Shown one piece after another: positions 35,370 to 47,540 of a DNA stretch of 64,000 nt; positions within the stretch are counted from its first letter, which is position 1, and the number at the start of each line of letters is the position of its first letter. A model generated the notes under the pieces. The model worked only from the letters and a program-made list of their open reading frames with translations, was not told the origin of the DNA and ran no database searches. Made by a program: the position numbers and the translations under genes. The DNA is from Hymenoscyphus infarciens (lineage: Eukaryota > Ascomycota > Leotiomycetes > Helotiales > Helotiaceae), in contig LLCB01000137.1 of assembly GCA_001414345.1 (NCBI GenBank), positions 78,879-142,878 of the forward strand, read 5' to 3'.

Positions 35370-35698
35370 TCTGTGATTTTGATGAGGGACAAGTGCGCTT
35401 CAATACTAAAGTTTCGGTTGTTTGCGTTTAGGTACGTGGGGTCCTGAGGAAGAACCACTGGTTACTGTTGTCCTCTTCGAGAGAGCCCTCTTCGAGATAG
35501 GAGGTCTATTTCATGGAACCATCAAAAGGTATTATGACGGGCAAAGGAAAGAGAGAGAGATCAAATTAGGACAAGAGAAATCGTAGAGAGGATGAAAAGA
35601 AAGATTGAGGATCACGACGTCAACATCATTTCGAGATGCGGCACGGATTTCAGCCTCAGGTTGGAGTTTTTGGTCAGCATTCTGCTGCTTTCACACTC

Positions 35699-35717
35699 TT
35701 CCGCCGAAATGGCGGAA
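35699..35717. promoter_or_regulatory. Perfect palindrome with inverted CGG triplets upstream of the Zn2Cys6 gene
   Basis: TTCCGCC GAAAT GGCGGAA: two 7-base arms around 5 bases, 330 bases upstream of the start codon at 35,369. Zn2Cys6 dimers characteristically read paired CGG triplets, so this is a candidate operator, perhaps autoregulatory. The function is an inference. Confidence 0.4.
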
Positions 35718-36234
35718 ACTGACAACCAATCGTAAAATTCCTCATCCCGACTAGGGAAGTCAGATCACGTGGGTAAGAGGCGTGAGTTCCCGTCATTCTT
35801 TAATCTTCCTCTGCATACAGAAATTGCTCAAATATAAGAGCCTGTTTCATTTCGTCTAAAGACAGCTTGACTATACGTGAGTCAAATATTCTATGCGAGA
35901 GGTCTCCTTTCGGAATTTGTGATTCTAGCGAGTCGCAGAGGAAGAAAAAGAACCACCTTTACGAATTGCAGAATTCTGGGAAATGAGGATTCTCATATAT
36001 GTCATTGAATCGGTTCCATTTTCTGTCTACAAACGTATGAGAGGAACCGGTTCTTTACACGAACCCCGCGCCCTCAAGAACATCGCTTTGTCCCTTTTTA
36101 GACGAACCTTTTCCGATTACAGTACCATGTTCCCCAACCCAATTTACAATAATACAACCCAACCCCTTCACACTACTCAAACATTCCACCACTCAATCAT
36201 CCCAGTCTCCACACCCCCATCCTTTTTCTCGCGT
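35718..36234. other. Intergenic region
   Basis: Promoter side of the Zn2Cys6 gene and 3' flank of the next minus-strand gene. No further features seen. Confidence 0.4.
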
Positions 36235-37587
36235 TTAATCCTCATCCAAGTCATGCAAGCCCCTAACCTCCTTGTCGAGCAGATCCTCACACTCATATCC
36301 CTCCAAGCCTCCTTCCTCCTCCTCAACCTCCTTATAAACAATCCTAGTAACCAACTCCTCTTCAAGCTTCTCCTCAACAACCTCCTTAACCTTCTCCCAC
36401 CCGTCAAAACCCTCGAACCGCTCTCCCCTTCCCTCCATATCCCTCTCCCCTCTATACTCAACAACACCCTCCCTCAACCTCTCAACCTCCTCCTCATCCA
36501 CTTCATACTCCTCAAACTTAAATTCCTCTCTCTTACCCTTCTTCTTCCACTTTTGGTCTTCAGCTTTAATCAACTTTCTCATATCACTTCTCAAGCCCCC
36601 AATTCTAAGCAACCGCTCCATATGCACAACATCATTATCTAGAACCTGTTCAACCTCCCATTGTCTGACTTCCCGATTCTCATATGGTACTTCGCCTTTT
36701 TTATCACCGCGAACGACGTCGAAGCCTTTGTAGTCTTTGTCAACGAGACAGGTTTCTTCGAGATTGAATTCGTTTTGGGTGATTTCGAGCTTCTTGCGCT
36801 TGGCCCAGAATTTGCAGATTCCGAAGGTGAATTTTCGCTCCGCGGAGGCGGTGAATTCGTATTGGGTTGTTTCGCGGATGTGGAAGGCGGCTTTGAGCGT
36901 TTCGTCGCGGTGGAGACGGGTGGTGTTATAGATGGCTTTTTGGCGGAGGAGCTATTCCTACGGTCAGCTTTCTCTCATACATCTCATAGGTTATTTCAAC
37001 ATACATTATTAGCCCAAGTGGGAGGCTCCGGGGTATAAGGAACAATCAAAAACTATCAAATCATCAGTCACTCCCTCCCTCTTACTTTCTTCGTCTCATT
37101 GAAACGCGTCATAACTCACCTCATCAAAACGATGGGGGTTCTCAGGCTCCTCACCTCGAGCATCAACTTCATCGCGATACTTCTGTGGTCCGGAACGATA
37201 CATATACCATTTGGCAATCCGAACATAGATTGGGTTTAGCTCGTTAAGTGCCTGGCGTGCGAGTTCGCGTTTGGCGAGGTTTCGGGCGGTGAGACGCGCT
37301 TGGAAAAAGGCGAAGGCGGCGGGGATATCGATTTCTTTGCTGATGTTTCGGGGAGGGACCCTCTCGGGGAGACCTTCGGTGAAGGCGGAAGTTGTTGTGA
37401 AGGATGAGGTGAAAGACGTGGCGGGAGACACGGTCGGGGTGGAAGATGGAGTGGAAAGCGTGATGGTGGGGATTGGGGGTCGCATTGTTTTGGTGGGTGA
37501 TGTTCTGAGTGAGTGTTGGGGGATGAGGTAGATGTTTTTATTAAGTTCGTGTCGTGAGGTCTTCTTTTTGGGTGTTAGTGCGTCCAT
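36235..37587 (-). CDS. Charged conserved fungal protein of unknown function (2 exons)
   Basis: On the minus strand, exons 37,587-37,120 and 36,951-36,235 give 394 residues. The 168-bp intron has GTGAGT and AATAG ends and joins FDE to LLRQKAIYNTTRLHRDETLK in phase. Residues ~35-75 are Ser/Thr/Pro-rich. Residues ~80-150 (IPAAFAFFQARLTARNLAKR, then NELNPIYVRIAKWYMY) and ~158-240 (AFHIRETTQYEFTASAERKF, FGICKFWAKRKKLEITQNEF) look folded. The C-terminal 130 residues are very Glu/Lys-rich, probably coiled coil, ending in an acidic tail. I do not recognise a named family. The strong G/A bias of the second half on the coding strand comes from the Glu/Lys richness. Confidence 0.75.
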
Positions 37588-38369
37588 TTTGAGAGCTACT
37601 CTTATCTTGGAAGATATGAGGAGCTTTGTTGTCGAGAAGTGCTGAACTTGAAGTTGAAGTTGATCTCTTCGAAGCTGTGTTTACAAGATGAACGCGACAA
37701 ACTTGAATCGACGCGAAGGACACGAGGCTTGACTATTGCCGAACGTCAGTAGGATTAACCCAACAACGACCGAGAATGTCATGGCCTCATCACTTACCAA
37801 CAAGAAGGGTATTGAGGTCGAACGGCGTGAGAGGGGCTCGAACGCGAAAAGGAGTTCGTTTGTTGCTCTTGATCGACGTCTAAGTAGCCCGGCTCAGTAT
37901 TCTTTGCTTACAACTGACAGCTCTTGGGGTTAAACTCGAGACGCTGCAGTCGCGAAACCGAGGTAGAAGTATAAAAACCTCGACGACGCTTGTGGATCTC
38001 GAGGCTAGTGTCGAGGCTGGTGTTGCGAAATGCTAAGCGAGATATCACCCCTCTGGTTGATCTTAATTGCAAGACTTCTCATTGGCTCCTCGCTCTTTCC
38101 TCGGGACCCACATACCCCCCATCACCACCCACTGAGCCTCAAATCTTTTTATTCCCAAATAGCACCTTTTCTAACCAATGGGACACTAAAAGGCGGTCAT
38201 CTGGCTAGATGGTTCAGGTCAAATTAGTGGTTCTCGAGAGGATCGATAGGCGCATACGATTTCACGACCCGACAAACAATTTTCTACGACTTCGGACCTA
38301 AATAGTAAAACTTTCAGTTCGTCTGGTTTTCATCCTTAGGCGCCCCTCGAGGGGTGAGGAACTTTTGCT
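37588..38369. other. Intergenic region leading into the RIPed island
   Basis: Contains the promoter of the charged protein gene, several TCGAGG motifs, and a perfect CCCCTCGAGGGG palindrome at 38,343-38,354 just before base composition collapses. ORFs here are short and not convincing. Confidence 0.4.
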
Positions 38370-39014
38370 GTTTTTTTATTTTATTTTTTATAGTATTAAG
38401 TTGCCTGAAATATAGCTTAATATTATATGTTTTAAACATTTTCTACTAGATTCTATTACTTAGCCACGTTCTACTTAGTAGATATTTACTATTACTCTTA
38501 ATAAAGTATAAGTAGTTAGCGCTCTTAATAGTTATCTAGTAACTTTTTAAAATAATCTATCTACTCTTATAGTTTTAGAAGAACTAGTAGATTATTCAAA
38601 AATATCTCTAAGTAGCTAGAGATTTACCTAAAATAAGTAAATCTATTTAGAAAACTTTAAAAGAAACTAAAGTAGATTAATATCTAATTCTATAATTTAG
38701 ATATTATATTTCTAAAAAAAATATATATCGATTTAATCTTTTTTTAAACTATTAACTTATATATATAATACTTATAGAAAAGCTATAACTAAGAGATTAG
38801 ATATAAAAAGATACTTTAAATTAGAATAACTAGCTCTTCTAGATTAGTTATTATCTATAGTTAGACTATTTAGATCTATTAAATAACTAACTTTCGAGAG
38901 CTTTATAAGTAGTTCTAAGTAAAGTTAAAGAAAGAAAGAAAGAGAAATTCTTTATAAAAAAGTATAAATAAAGCTATTTTTAGTAGAGTTTAGAAAAGTA
39001 ATATATATATATAT

Positions 39015-39194
39015 TATTAGTATAACTTATAGTTATAAAAGCGATATAAAAAGAGTTATATTATCGTTCGTATATACTAAGTAAAGCTAGCTACGATGTC
39101 TACTTAAGTAGCTCTTAAGCGAGAGAGTCACGTGTTCCTACGTGTTTCTACGTATACTAATCTAAGTAGCTATTTACTCTTAAATATATACTAA
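39015..39194. repeat. Left 180-bp terminal direct repeat
   Basis: Begins TATTAGTATAACTTATAG and ends AAATATATACTAA. Contains GTAAAGCTAGCTACGATG and GCTCTTAAGCGAGAGAG. Pairs with 41,455-41,634. Confidence 0.8.
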
Positions 39195-39730
39195 CACTAG
39201 TACTTCTTTAAAATAACAGAAGTTACTTAAAAGCTATTAATATCTCCTATCTAATCTAACTAATTATAGCTCTCTATCTATTATCTTCGACTAATAAGAA
39301 GCCCTTATTACCTCTTATTCCGTTCTACCTATTCTATAAGCTAACCTAGATTAAAGTATATATTTCTTTATATTAGTAGACCTCTACTAGGATTATCTTA
39401 TCGCCGATTATACTCTAGACGTTTAATAGAAATATTAAAGTTATTACTATCGTTTAAATTAGAGATAAAGGTTTTAAACTCTTAGAATAACACTTCGAAT
39501 TCGAAGTTGCTTAGAGGCCTTAGATGCTTTTAGAGTTAGCTACGTTATAGTATAAGAGATAGATTATAGATTAGGAGCTTATAGCTAGGCTCGATGAAAT
39601 ACGTGAAAGTAATCTCTTATATAGTGTAGTAATAAACGTCTGAAGAGTAAAGGCTAGTAGGAGCTAGGAATATATATAGGTCCGCTACTAGTGTGGTCAC
39701 GTGTCCTTCCTATAACACACGTCTATGCCT

Positions 39731-40030
39731 CTAAGGCGGTTTTAAAAGGGGTTTTAGAATATCGACATTCTAATAAACCTCTGAATAACTCTAGAGCGGT
39801 TCTGAAAGAGGTTCTAGAATATCAGCGTCTTAAAGAACCTCTAAATAACTCTAGAGCGGTTCCGAAAGAGGTTCTAGAATATCAGCGTCTTAAAGAACTT
39901 CTAAATAACCCTAGAGTAGTTCCAAAAGAGGTTTTAAGATATTAGCGTCTTAAAGAACTTCTGAATAACCCTAGAGCGGTTCTAAAAGAGGTTCTAGGAT
40001 ATTAGCGTCTTAATAAACCTCTAAATAGCA
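39731..40030 (+). repeat. 60-bp tandem repeat, five copies, period a multiple of three
   Basis: Copies run with an exact 60-base period (CTCTAGAGCGGTTCTGAAAG, GAGGTTCTAGAATATCAGCG and so on). The plus frame stays open across the first four units and would encode a 20-residue repeat (VLKEVLEYQRLKEPLNNSR). It closes where CAG in earlier copies has become TAG in the fourth. Confidence 0.85.
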
Positions 40031-40291
40031 AAGTCGATATCGATATTAAGAGAGAGTCTATTATTTAATATCTTACCTACTCTAAGGTTCAAAAGTTCCT
40101 CTTTTTTTATAAGATTATAATATTAGAGTATTCGTCGGATTATTTAATAATACTATTCTAGAAACTTCTCTATCCGCCGGTGCTATTCTAAAAGTTTAAG
40201 AAGTTTTAAAAGAGTATAGTTTTATAACTATAGGTCGAAACTTTATAGAACTGTCTAGTAGTACTATAATATAGTCCTTATTCCTAACTCT

Positions 40292-40512
40292 GTTATCTTA
40301 AGTTTAAGTAGTATATAATAGACCTAGGTTAGTAGAGTTAGTAGAATCGTTGAAGTAATTATCTTCGTTATCTTAAGTTTAAGTAGTATATAATAGACCT
40401 AGGTCGGCGAGGTTAGCGGGATTATTAAAGTAATTATCTTCGTTATCTTAAGTTTAGATAGTATATAATAGACCTAGGTCGGCGGGGTTAGCGAGATTAT
40501 TAAAGTAATTAC
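40292..40512. repeat. 75-bp tandem repeat, about three copies
   Basis: GTTATCTTAAGTTTAAGTAG starts at 40,292, 40,367 and (one base changed) 40,442, each followed by TATATAATAGACCTAGGT. Differences between copies are C/T and G/A. Confidence 0.8.
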
Positions 40513-41114
40513 TAGTAGTATCTAAGAAGGCTGAATATTATTATTATAGTTATTATAGCTATAGCTTTTATTATCTTTTAGCGTGTTCTACTATATATTT
40601 ATAATAGGATCTAAAGATTTTAATACTAGCTCTCTTAGCTACTATAGCTTTTAATATTTCTTCGTCTAACTACTTAGTTTAGTTAACCTTAGTAGTAGTA
40701 CTATATAATACCTAAGATATATTATTCCTATCTATCTTAACCTATACCTCTCTTCTATAAAGTGTTCGTTGTAACTTAGTAGTAGTAGACTAGTAGACTT
40801 TAGTAAAGTTATCTTAATCCTATTTCTTAAAGTCTACTTGAAATTCGTCTTAAAGAAGAAGGTCTTCGTTCTCTTCTTTAGTATACTCCTCTTCTCGTTT
40901 AGTAGTATATATCGTCTCTTCTATTAGAGTTAGTATATCTGCTATATTATTATTACTTAAATTAGTAGATATTATAGATGTTATTGAAAGTTTATTTATA
41001 CTTTACTTAGTAGATGAAAGAGATATTAGGTTTTAAGTAAATAAGTGTCTTAGAGAGTATAAATTATCTTAGTAGATAAAAGGAGGTCGGTAAGAGATTA
41101 ATATTCGTAATTAG

Positions 41115-41306
41115 CGCTTCTTATTTTAAGAAGCGTTTATAGTATATTGTCGAATTGAAAGTATTATTGAAAGTATTAGTACTAACGATTTTATATATAG
41201 TAGGCGTTTAAGAAGTCTCTTTAGAGAGAGGTAGAGGGTCGGTAGAAGGTTAGTAGATTAGTAAGAGGTCGATATTTGTAATTAGCGCTTCCTATCTTAA
41301 GAAGCG
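41115..41306. repeat. Duplicated hairpin inside the LTR-like element
   Basis: CGCTTCTTA-TTT-TAAGAAGCG at 41,115-41,135 is a perfect 9-base stem. A one-mismatch copy sits at 41,286-41,306. Both are preceded by GTAATTAG and a GGTCGGTA/GGTCGATA context, so the hairpin was duplicated with flanking DNA. Confidence 0.6.
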
Positions 41307-41454
41307 TTTACTGTTTATTGAAAATTATAGTAGAAGGAGTTATAATCGGAGAAGAGGAGTCTACTAGTAATATTAAGTTTACTTTTATATAAGTATATCT
41401 ATAGTAGAAATATACGAAGTAACTGAGTATCTAATCTATACGTCTACTAATTAG

Positions 41455-41634
41455 TATTAGTATAACTTATAGTTATAAAAGTAATATAAAAAGAGTTATA
41501 TTATCGTTTATATATACTAAGTAAAGCTAGCTACGATGCCTACTTAAGTAGCTCTTAAGCGAGAGAGTTACGTGTTCTCACGTGTTTCTACGTATACTAA
41601 TCTAAGCAGCTATTTACTCTTAAATATATACTAA
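41455..41634. repeat. Right 180-bp terminal direct repeat
   Basis: Ungapped partner of 39,015-39,194, differing only by transitions. Confidence 0.8.
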
Positions 41635-43639
41635 TATATATATCTTATTTCTAAAGATAAAATAAAAAAATAAAAAATAGACTTATTTTATACTTATCTA
41701 AGTTTCTCTATTTAATATTATTAACTTCTTTCTAAGTTTTATTTACTTACTACTAGATCTATAATTAATATAAAAAGAGAAAAACTATTCTCTTAAATAT
41801 TAATATTAATTAATCTAACTTAACTTAAGAGATTAGTAAATACTATTAGAACTATATTCTTACTTAGTAATTATAATAAAAATTCTAAACTTAAACTAGT
41901 TAATCTTTACTCTATACTAGCTTACTCTCTAGTTTAAATACTACTACTTTATTATCTAATAATCTTATACTTTTTATATCTTTTCTTAAGTTTTAAAAAA
42001 AGAAGAAAGTAGAGAAGATCTTTATCTTCGTATTTAATTTACTTAGAAAGAAAAGTCATATATATTTACTTTTTAAAAGAGCTATACTCTTATTAATTAT
42101 ACTAAGAAAAGAACTTTTAGTTTATCTAACTTCTCTCTTCTATCTCTATTATAATTTTTAAAATCTAGTATAAGAAATAAATAGAGTATTACCTACTATA
42201 CTACGCTACTTAAGAGCTTTTAAGACTAACTTATACTCTACTCTACTCTAATTAGACTATTTTAAATACTACTTAAGTAGTTTTATAATACTTAAACTAA
42301 GAAATATAAAGAGTAGACTAAGTATTAGAATACTTTCTAGATTTTTTATAATTTCCTAAACTATTTTCTAAGTTATATTTAATAAATATAAATAAGAGTT
42401 TATATATAGATAAAAAGTCTTAGTATAAAGTATATAAAGTAGAAATAATATTAGATAATATAGATATAAGAGATATAGCTAGAATTAGCTATATAATATA
42501 TAAAAGTTAAAAGAGTTATAACTAGATATATATAATAGCTTACTATTCTATATAGCCGAGATTATCTAGTATATATTATATATATAAGGTTTTAGTAGTT
42601 ATTATTTTATATTATCTAATTTAAAAAGGTTTTAGATCTTTTTATATTATCTAACTCTCTTTTATATAGTCTAAACCTCTTAGATATAGCTATATACTCT
42701 TCTATATTTAGAAAAGGCTTAATTTACTCTTTTCTTCTATATTAGTACCTAGTATTTATATACGTTATTCTACTGAATACACTTCTATATCTCTCTTTAA
42801 TAGTAGTATATATCTCGTATTATTATAATATATAACTATAATTATTAGTTATAAGAAAGTCTTAGTACTTAGCTACTAAGCTCTAATATTTAACTATATA
42901 TAATTATATAACTAGTCTTCTACTTTATATACTATCTAGTTCTATAAAACTATAATAAATTAAAAAAGTAAGTAATAAAACTCGTAATTTAGCTAAGGTT
43001 TACTTAGTAAGAAGCTTTAGATATATATATAAAATATATAAATAAGTAGTTAGCTAGATAGACGTATATATATAAGTAGATATATAAGTAGAATAAAGTA
43101 AAATAAAATAAAATAATAATAAAACGAATAAGCTATTAGAGACTTTATATATATTATTAATAGACTTTAGAAAGTATTATACTTATATATTTAAAACTAT
43201 ATATAAAAAAGATATTAGATAGATATTTTATATTTAAACTTTTTTATAATCTTTTATTTTAAATTCTAAGAGTTAAAAAAAACTATTGTTCTATATTTAT
43301 CTTTTATTTAAATAATAGCTAAAATAAAAGTAATCTATTTATATAATAAGTAGAAACTACTCTAAGTACTACTCGAGTAGTTAAGACTAACTATATTACT
43401 CTACTTAGACTACTTAGAGTAGTACTTAAGTAGTTAAGTAGTTTATATTTATACTATTAAAACGTAGATATTCTAAAAGACAAAGAATAATAAAAGAGAA
43501 GATAAAGAAATATTTTAAAAGAGATATAATTTAAAATGATTATAATTTAATAAATTAACTAATAAGTATTATAAGATATTAGTAAAGAGCACTTTAAGCT
43601 AATATATAGATATATATATATATAATTATTATTATTCTT

Positions 43640-45720
43640 ACGCTACGTAGGCTATAGGCCGAGCTCTAAGAGTAAGTAGTATATCTTCTATTCTAGTTTA
43701 TATAGCCTTTTAGCTTATTCTTCTTTATCTCTTAAGCTTCTTTATAAGTATAATTCTCCTTTTCTTTAGTTCCTACTACTATCTATTTAAAGCTTATCTC
43801 TCTAACTTAGTAATATAGTAGAGAGGTATAGTAGATTAGTATATTTAACCTATTAAGATATATATTAGTAGTATAGAAGGTATATTTACCTTTAGAATTA
43901 TTAGAGCTAAGGTCTTACCTTCTAGTATACCTTAGCTTTCTCCTTCTATTCCTCTCTTTCTTTTACCTCTTTCTTACTCTTCTCTCTCTTCTTAAGTAAT
44001 TCTAGTACTAGCTTATACTCTTAGAGTCTTCTTAGCCTAAGTAGCTAAGTAGTTACTCTTAATACTAGTTTCCTATCTACTAGTACCTCTCTTAGGTCTT
44101 ATAGATCCTTAATCCTCTTCTCTAGAGCTCTTATAAGCGTGTCTCTTTCTTATAGAATATCTTAGTAAAATAGGACTAGGTATCTTACTATCTCTCTACT
44201 ACTTATATAAATATACTATAGTATAACCTAGTTTAATACCCTTCTTATAAAGAGGAAGGTGTTTAGTCCTATTATCTCTATTTATACCTAGATAAGTAGT
44301 AAGCGCTTTACCTTAGTAAGCTCTTTATAGACCTTTTATAGCTCTTACTTATCTAGGTCTACTTTATCTAACACTTCTATATATTATATTAAGTTCCTCT
44401 CTTAAGTCCTTCTTCTTTAAGTCTCTAAGTAGTTCTTCTATTCTATAAGTATAGTGTTATACTTAAATCCTACTCCTCTTACTCTCTACTCCTCTTCCTA
44501 CTTCTACTTTACTATCTATAAGTATAGTATTACCTTCTCTATCTTCGTTAGTCTACCTCTTCTTCTTCTCTTTAGCTATATTACTATATATCTATAAGTA
44601 TTCTAGATTAGTTCTCTTAGCTTAGACCTTTAGAACTTCCTCTTAAAAGTAGCTACTTATAAGTTAAGATATAAGTTAATTAGTATATAGTCTACTTTAA
44701 CTTCTAAGCTCTAAACTAAGGTAGCTTTATATACTCTTATTACTACTTATAAGTATCCTAATTATTATATAAGAAAGCTCTTTACTATTCCCTTTATATT
44801 CCCTTCTTTTAGTATAGTATAGTACTACGCTAATGCTTTATATACTATTATACTCCTTATTACTACTACGTATATCTACCTTACTTAGTAGTAGTCTACT
44901 CTCTACGTCTTTCTAGTAAGCCTTATAAGTATAAAGGTCTATGTTATAAGCTTCTTCTAGACTCTTTCTTAATATACCTTCTAGTTTAGTTTCCTATTAA
45001 GCTCTACTTCTAAAAACCTTATATACTTAACTAGTATAAGCCTTATCTTCTTAAACTAGACTATCTCTCTCTATAGTACTCTTATTCTTATAAAGTATAT
45101 AAGTACTATCTTTTCTAAGCTAAAAGCTATCTCTCGCTTATTTACCTACTTATTATATACTTCTTAGACTATCTTAAGTATCTTATAGTTTACTATTATA
45201 CTTTTTAATATTATAAGTAGATTTATATCGTCTATAAAGCCTACTATAATAAGCCTATCAATTCTTACTAGGTCCTTATATAGTATTAAAGTAAAGAGGA
45301 TAAATAGTATTAGTAATAGCACCGATTCTTATAGAACACCTTATTTAAGATCTCTTTTATTCGTCGATCGTCTATTAAAGAATAGTATAGCCTTTTATCT
45401 AGAGAGAAAGCTCTCTATCTATATTACTACCTACTATAAAACCTTCTTCTCTCTTAATATATAAAGTAGCGATATATAGTCTACTTAATTAAAGGCTTCT
45501 ACTATGTCTAGTTAGGCTAGAGACATATAGCTCTTATTTTCTTATACTATATATATACTCTCTATTACTATTCTAATTACTAGCTCTATATTTTAGTACT
45601 TCTAGTTACCTATCTATAGCCTTAGTAGTATTACTATTTTCTCCGCGAGCTACGTAAGCCTTTAGTCTACTATTACTTTTTCAAGGATCTTATCTATATA
45701 TATATATATAATTACTTTAG
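43640..45720 (-). mobile_element. RIPed Tad1-like LINE relic (reverse transcriptase readable)
   Basis: On the minus strand, reading from about 45,695 downward, the translation shows DKILEKVIV-RLT-LAEK, then QIGNRKY-like and IELVIRI segments. These match the fingers of Tad1/I-type LINE reverse transcriptase. Near 45,340-45,320 it reads GVL-stop-ESVLLLILFILF, where the expected glutamine codon has become TAA. Near 45,241-45,226 it reads GFIDDINLL, the catalytic YVDD-type box of these enzymes. Stops occur where CAA, CAG, CGA or TGG are expected, the direct trace of RIP. Composition is less AT-rich than its surroundings down to about 43,640, which I take as the rest of ORF2 (RNase H side). The boundaries are approximate and the element is dead. 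Confidence 0.75.
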
Positions 45721-47199
45721 ATATATAGTTAATAGATAGAGAGATAACTAATAGATTATTAATTACTTTTTAAACTAATACTAGTTAGTAAGTATATATA
45801 AATTAAAAATAGTAGTTAATACTTATATAAGATTACTATAGTAGTTATATTTAAATAAGCTATTAGATTTAACTTATCTTTACTTAATAATATATTTAGA
45901 AAAGTAGCTATTAATATAATAGTCTACTATCTTAAATAGCCGAGTTTAGTTACTATATATATAAGGTTTTAGTATTATTCTCTATATTTAAAAGGTTTTA
46001 GACCTTAGTATTATTTAATCTCTTATATATAGATAGTTAACTCTCTTATAATTAGACTATTTATATATATATAAGTTTAGATAACTAACTCTAAAGATCT
46101 AAAACTAAAAGCTATATAATATAGACGTCTAAAGCCTAACTAGTAAGTAAGCTTAGTAAAAAACAAAGAATAAGTTTAAAATTAAAGTAATAAAAGAAAA
46201 GATTAGAGAAAATAGCTATAAAAGCTTAGTTAGGCCTAATTAAGTTAGCTTCTCTATAACTAAAGAAGAGAATAGAGAAGACTTTACTTTAAATAAATAT
46301 ATTTATTAGTAAATAAGAAGATAGAGGTTTTAAGTAAGGTTTTAAGATCTTTAAAGATATTTAAAAGTGGTTTAAAGACTTTAGAAGCTTTAAAAAGATA
46401 TAAAGTTATAAATATAGGTTTTTTAGACTTAAGGTTTTAGAGTTATATAAGTAGATAAATTATATCTAAGAAAGAGAAAGTATTTTATTAAAAGAAATTT
46501 CTTAATACTTAAAAATTATACTAAGTCTTATCTAAGTATATAATCTAATATCTAAAATATAAGGTTTTATTCTATTAAAATCTAAAAAATATTATTAATC
46601 TTTAAAAAGTTTATATAAGTCTAAAATAATCTAAAGAATTAAATAAAAACTTACTAGATTAACTAAGTAAATATTTAAAAAGAAAATAATAAAATTATAT
46701 AATTAAAAGAATTATAAAATAGATTAGAATATATAACTCTAAACTAATCTAAAAGATAGATATTTATAAGAGATTATAAAGTAAATATAGAGTAGGCTAT
46801 AGAGTAGACTATAGATTAAGTTAGATAATCGCTTAATTACGTTTCTAAGAGTTAAACTAGACGATATAAAAGACTTAATAAATTTAAACTTAATTTCTAG
46901 CTATAAGAGTAAAAAAGAGCTATATAAACTCTTATAGTAAATATTTAAAGCTTCTATAGTATATAAATAGAAGAGTTACTAGAATATTCTAAAGATCACG
47001 TATTCGTATAACTAAGTCTTCTAGATATTGCTAAAAAGAACTAGTTATAAGCTAAGAGTTATAGTCTATTATACTATAAAACCTAATAAAAAGACTTTAA
47101 ATCGTCTATTTACTATTAATATTATAATAGTAATAGTAGTTTAGAATTTTATAAAGAAAATCTTAAGTATAACTATAATAGTAGTAATATAACTTATAT

Positions 47200-47540
47200 T
47201 CTCTATATCTATTATAAAACTAATTAAACTAAGTATTTAACCTTATATAACCTAAGCTATAGCTCTTAATACTAAAATACTAGAGTTTATTTAAGTTATA
47301 CTAGTAAGTATTATAATTCTAAATAAAGCTCTAGTTCTAGTAGACTATTAGTAAGTAATATAACTTAGATAAGGTTTTAATATTATAATACTAATTAAAC
47401 TAAGTATTTCATCTTATATAACCTAAGCTATAGCTCTTTATAGTAAAATATTAGAGTTTCTTTAAGTTATACTAGTAAGTATTATAATTCTAAGTAAAGC
47501 TTTAGTTCTAGTAGACTATTAATAGTAATATAACTTATAT
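47200..47540. repeat. 171-bp tandem duplication
   Basis: AATTAAACTAAGTATTT at 47,222 recurs at 47,393. The following CCTAAGCTATAGCTCTT, TACTAGTAAGTATTATAATT and TAGTTCTAGTAGACTATTA are present in both copies. The period is 171 (57 codons), suggesting duplication inside a former coding region. The strand and family are unknown. Confidence 0.75.

Larger units (their letters stand above)
39015..41634. mobile_element. Non-autonomous LTR-like element with 180-bp direct terminal repeats
   Basis: The 180-base sequences at 39,015-39,194 and 41,455-41,634 align without gaps. They differ at nine positions by my reading, all C/T or G/A, as expected from RIP. The 2,260-base interior carries a 60-bp minisatellite, a 75-bp minisatellite and a duplicated hairpin, but no reverse-transcriptase or integrase motif I can see. 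The outer flanks are both ATATATA-like, so a target-site duplication cannot be judged. Size and structure fit a short non-autonomous LTR retrotransposon (TRIM/LARD-like) rather than a complete one. Confidence 0.65.

Noticed and set aside
39741..40030. Possible CRISPR-like array (regular 60-bp repeats)
   Set aside because: The repeats are directly adjacent without unique spacers and lie in a eukaryotic transposon; it is a minisatellite.
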